Part shown: piece after piece, positions 62,859-64,000 of the stretch | Numbering within the stretch: the stretch's first letter is position 1 | Layout: every line of letters begins with the position of its first letter | Made by a program: the position numbers and the translations under genes | Notes under the pieces: generated by a model | The model's database searches: none | Told to the model about the DNA's origin: nothing | Seen by the model: the letters and a program-made list of their open reading frames with translations, nothing else | Origin: Sutterella massiliensis | GTDB lineage: Bacteria > Pseudomonadota > Gammaproteobacteria > Burkholderiales > Burkholderiaceae_F | Direction of reading: 5' to 3' | Assembly (NCBI RefSeq): GCF_016899755.1 | Contig: NZ_JACJJC010000006.1 | Location: forward strand, 1 to 64,000 | DNA: 64,000 bases

Positions 62859-62953
62859 AGTGTTTCTCGGGCGCGCCGGCCGCTCGATCGAGGGGCCCGC
62901 GCGCAGCGTTAAAAAATGAACGATTCTTTGATGTGTCTCTGAGCCTCAGGCGA

Positions 62954-64000
62954 TCAATTCGTCCCCGGCATGCCACGGCGGCGGATCCAGCGGCGCATGA
63001 AGAGGAAGATGCCGGCACCGGCAACGATCGCGGCAAGGAGCGCGCAGAAGACGAGCACGAACGGACGGTCCGCGAGCGAGAGCCACACGCGGCGGAACCA
63101 CGGCATGTCGCCCACGGTGTAGGTCGAGCCCGGAGCAAACGAGCGGATGTTGTCTTCACCCACGAAAACCGTGCCGCCCGTGGCGGTCGCGAGATCGCCC
63201 GGATTCGAGAGGCGCGTGTTGAGCAGATGACCGCTCGCGCCGTCCTCGGCAAAGAACGCCACGGCCGTGCGGCCGTCATCCAAGGGCGAACGCACCGAAA
63301 CGATTGCGGCAAAGCCCGTATCGAGAAGCGCTTCCTCGCTCGCGGCGTCGGCTGCGGGCTTCTTCCCGGCATCCGCAGCAGGGGCGGCAAACCACTTCGA
63401 GACATCGTCGGCGAGCGCCGCTGCCGACTCGGGACTGATGTCGAGAATGCCCTTAGGCATCGGGCCGACGATGAGAAGGTCCTTATCCTTCAACTTCGCG
63501 CTCTCGGCCTGCGTCGCCACCGTGATGTGGTAAGGCGCAACACCGGTCGTCGCCGCAATACGGCCGACAGCATTCAACATCGTCGTGAGTTCGATCGGAC
63601 GGGCGCCGTCGCGCACGACCGCAGCCGTCTGACTCAAGTCGGCGTACTTCGAGAACGGGAAGGCGCCCTGCGTGAAGAGGCCGATCTCGGGAAGCTGCGC
63701 GTAGTGGAACATCCCGTCGAACTCGATCATCGACGAGGGTTCGATCTGGATCTGATGCGAGGGCATCGTCGCGGCGCGGCAGTTCTCGGGGGAACCCTCG
63801 TTGGCGACGGCCTGATAGGAAGCCTCGAAGCTCAAATCGTTAAAAGCGGCGAGACCCGCGCGCGTGCCGCCGAGCGCAACGGCAGGCCCCTCGGTCATCG
63901 GGAGCTCAACGATCGCAGAGCCGCGGCTCGCGTCGACGGAAAGGTTCTGACTGTCGGCAAGCGCCCCGTTCACAAGCGTGCGCAGCTGCGCGGCCTGACC
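62954..64000 (-). CDS. bcsB: Cellulose synthase regulatory subunit BcsB, C-terminal part
   Basis: A fragment of 348 residues; the frame is open through the right edge, so the N-terminal half lies outside. BcsB is the periplasmic partner of the BcsA synthase and carries the nascent glucan. Visible are the jelly-roll and flavodoxin-like segments ('HYAQLPEIGLFTQGAFPFSKYADLSQTAAVV', family pattern, and 'ALNAVGRIAATTGVAPY'-like 'MLNAVGRIAATTG'), an Ala/Lys-rich insert near the middle, and the single C-terminal transmembrane helix followed by a basic tail. bcsZ starts 95 bases downstream, and bcsA would be expected just beyond the window. Confidence 0.92.
   Translation of the reverse strand, partial: GQAAQLRTLVNGALADSQNLSVDASRGSAIVELPMTEGPAVALGGTRAGLAAFNDLSFEASYQAVANEGSPENCRAATMPSHQIQIEPSSMIEFDGMFHYAQLPEIGLFTQGAFPFSKYADLSQTAAVVRDGARPIELTTMLNAVGRIAATTGVAPYHITVATQAESAKLKDKDLLIVGPMPKGILDISPESAAALADDVSKWFAAPAADAGKKPAADAASEEALLDTGFAAIVSVRSPLDDGRTAVAFFAEDGASGHLLNTRLSNPGDLATATGGTVFVGEDNIRSFAPGSTYTVGDMPWFRRVWLSLADRPFVLVFCALLAAIVAGAGIFLFMRRWIRRRGMPGTN

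Overview
This 64-kb chromosomal window is GC-rich and almost fully coding. It most resembles a betaproteobacterium of the order Burkholderiales, probably the gut family Sutterellaceae. The grounds are the map-glnD pair, the pyrH-frr-uppS-cdsA-dxr-rseP-bamA-skp-lpxD-fabZ-lpxA-lpxB-rnhB run, a tetraheme flavocytochrome c reductase and a TtrS-like sensor kinase. The family assignment is inference from gene content, not from a marker-gene comparison. I see no rRNA, tRNA, CRISPR array, insertion sequence or prophage.

Region by region. (1) 1-8.0 kb holds an accessory pair: a small CesT-like (type III secretion chaperone-like) protein and a 2,203-residue protein with poly-threonine tracts, no signal peptide and a Gly/Ala-rich beta-patterned C-terminus. 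Both are preceded by a near-identical 47-bp element, so they look co-regulated. (2) 8.0-17.3 kb holds mixed single genes: a LysE exporter, a hybrid histidine kinase, ldcA-tadA, an exported unknown, a cupin, a lone HigA-like protein, a metallo-beta-lactamase-fold hydrolase and an iron alcohol dehydrogenase. (3) 17.4-41.2 kb, nearly all on the minus strand, holds the essential envelope and translation block (rpsB-tsf; pyrH-frr-uppS-cdsA; dxr-rseP-bamA; skp-lpxD-fabZ; lpxA-lpxB-rnhB-RNA methyltransferase). It is interrupted by a flavocytochrome c/LysR/PEBP insert and by a phosphoesterase plus YigZ pair. (4) 41.5-48.6 kb has a tandem pair of periplasmic OB-fold proteins, map-glnD, a DUF3592-like membrane protein and a diheme cytochrome c peroxidase. 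(5) 49-51.4 kb is a polar amino-acid ABC importer. (6) 51.6-57.1 kb is a three-gene TerB/ATPase/helicase locus matching the anti-phage system Shango. (7) 57.2-59.8 kb is a TtrSR-like two-component system. (8) 59.9-64.0 kb is part of a cellulose locus (bcsB, bcsZ, bcsG), including the phosphoethanolamine-cellulose transferase; it runs off the right edge.

How the genes work together: the central block makes undecaprenyl and phospholipid precursors, lipid A and the outer-membrane assembly machinery next to ribosomal protein S2 and EF-Ts. Promoters and hairpins split it into several transcription units. The accessory modules supply anaerobic or peroxide respiration (flavocytochrome, CcpA), amino-acid uptake, phage defence, biofilm cellulose and a possible secreted effector with its chaperone. 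The items most worth following are the effector/chaperone pair with its duplicated promoter element, the flavocytochrome with an altered carboxylate-binding pocket, and the Shango locus.
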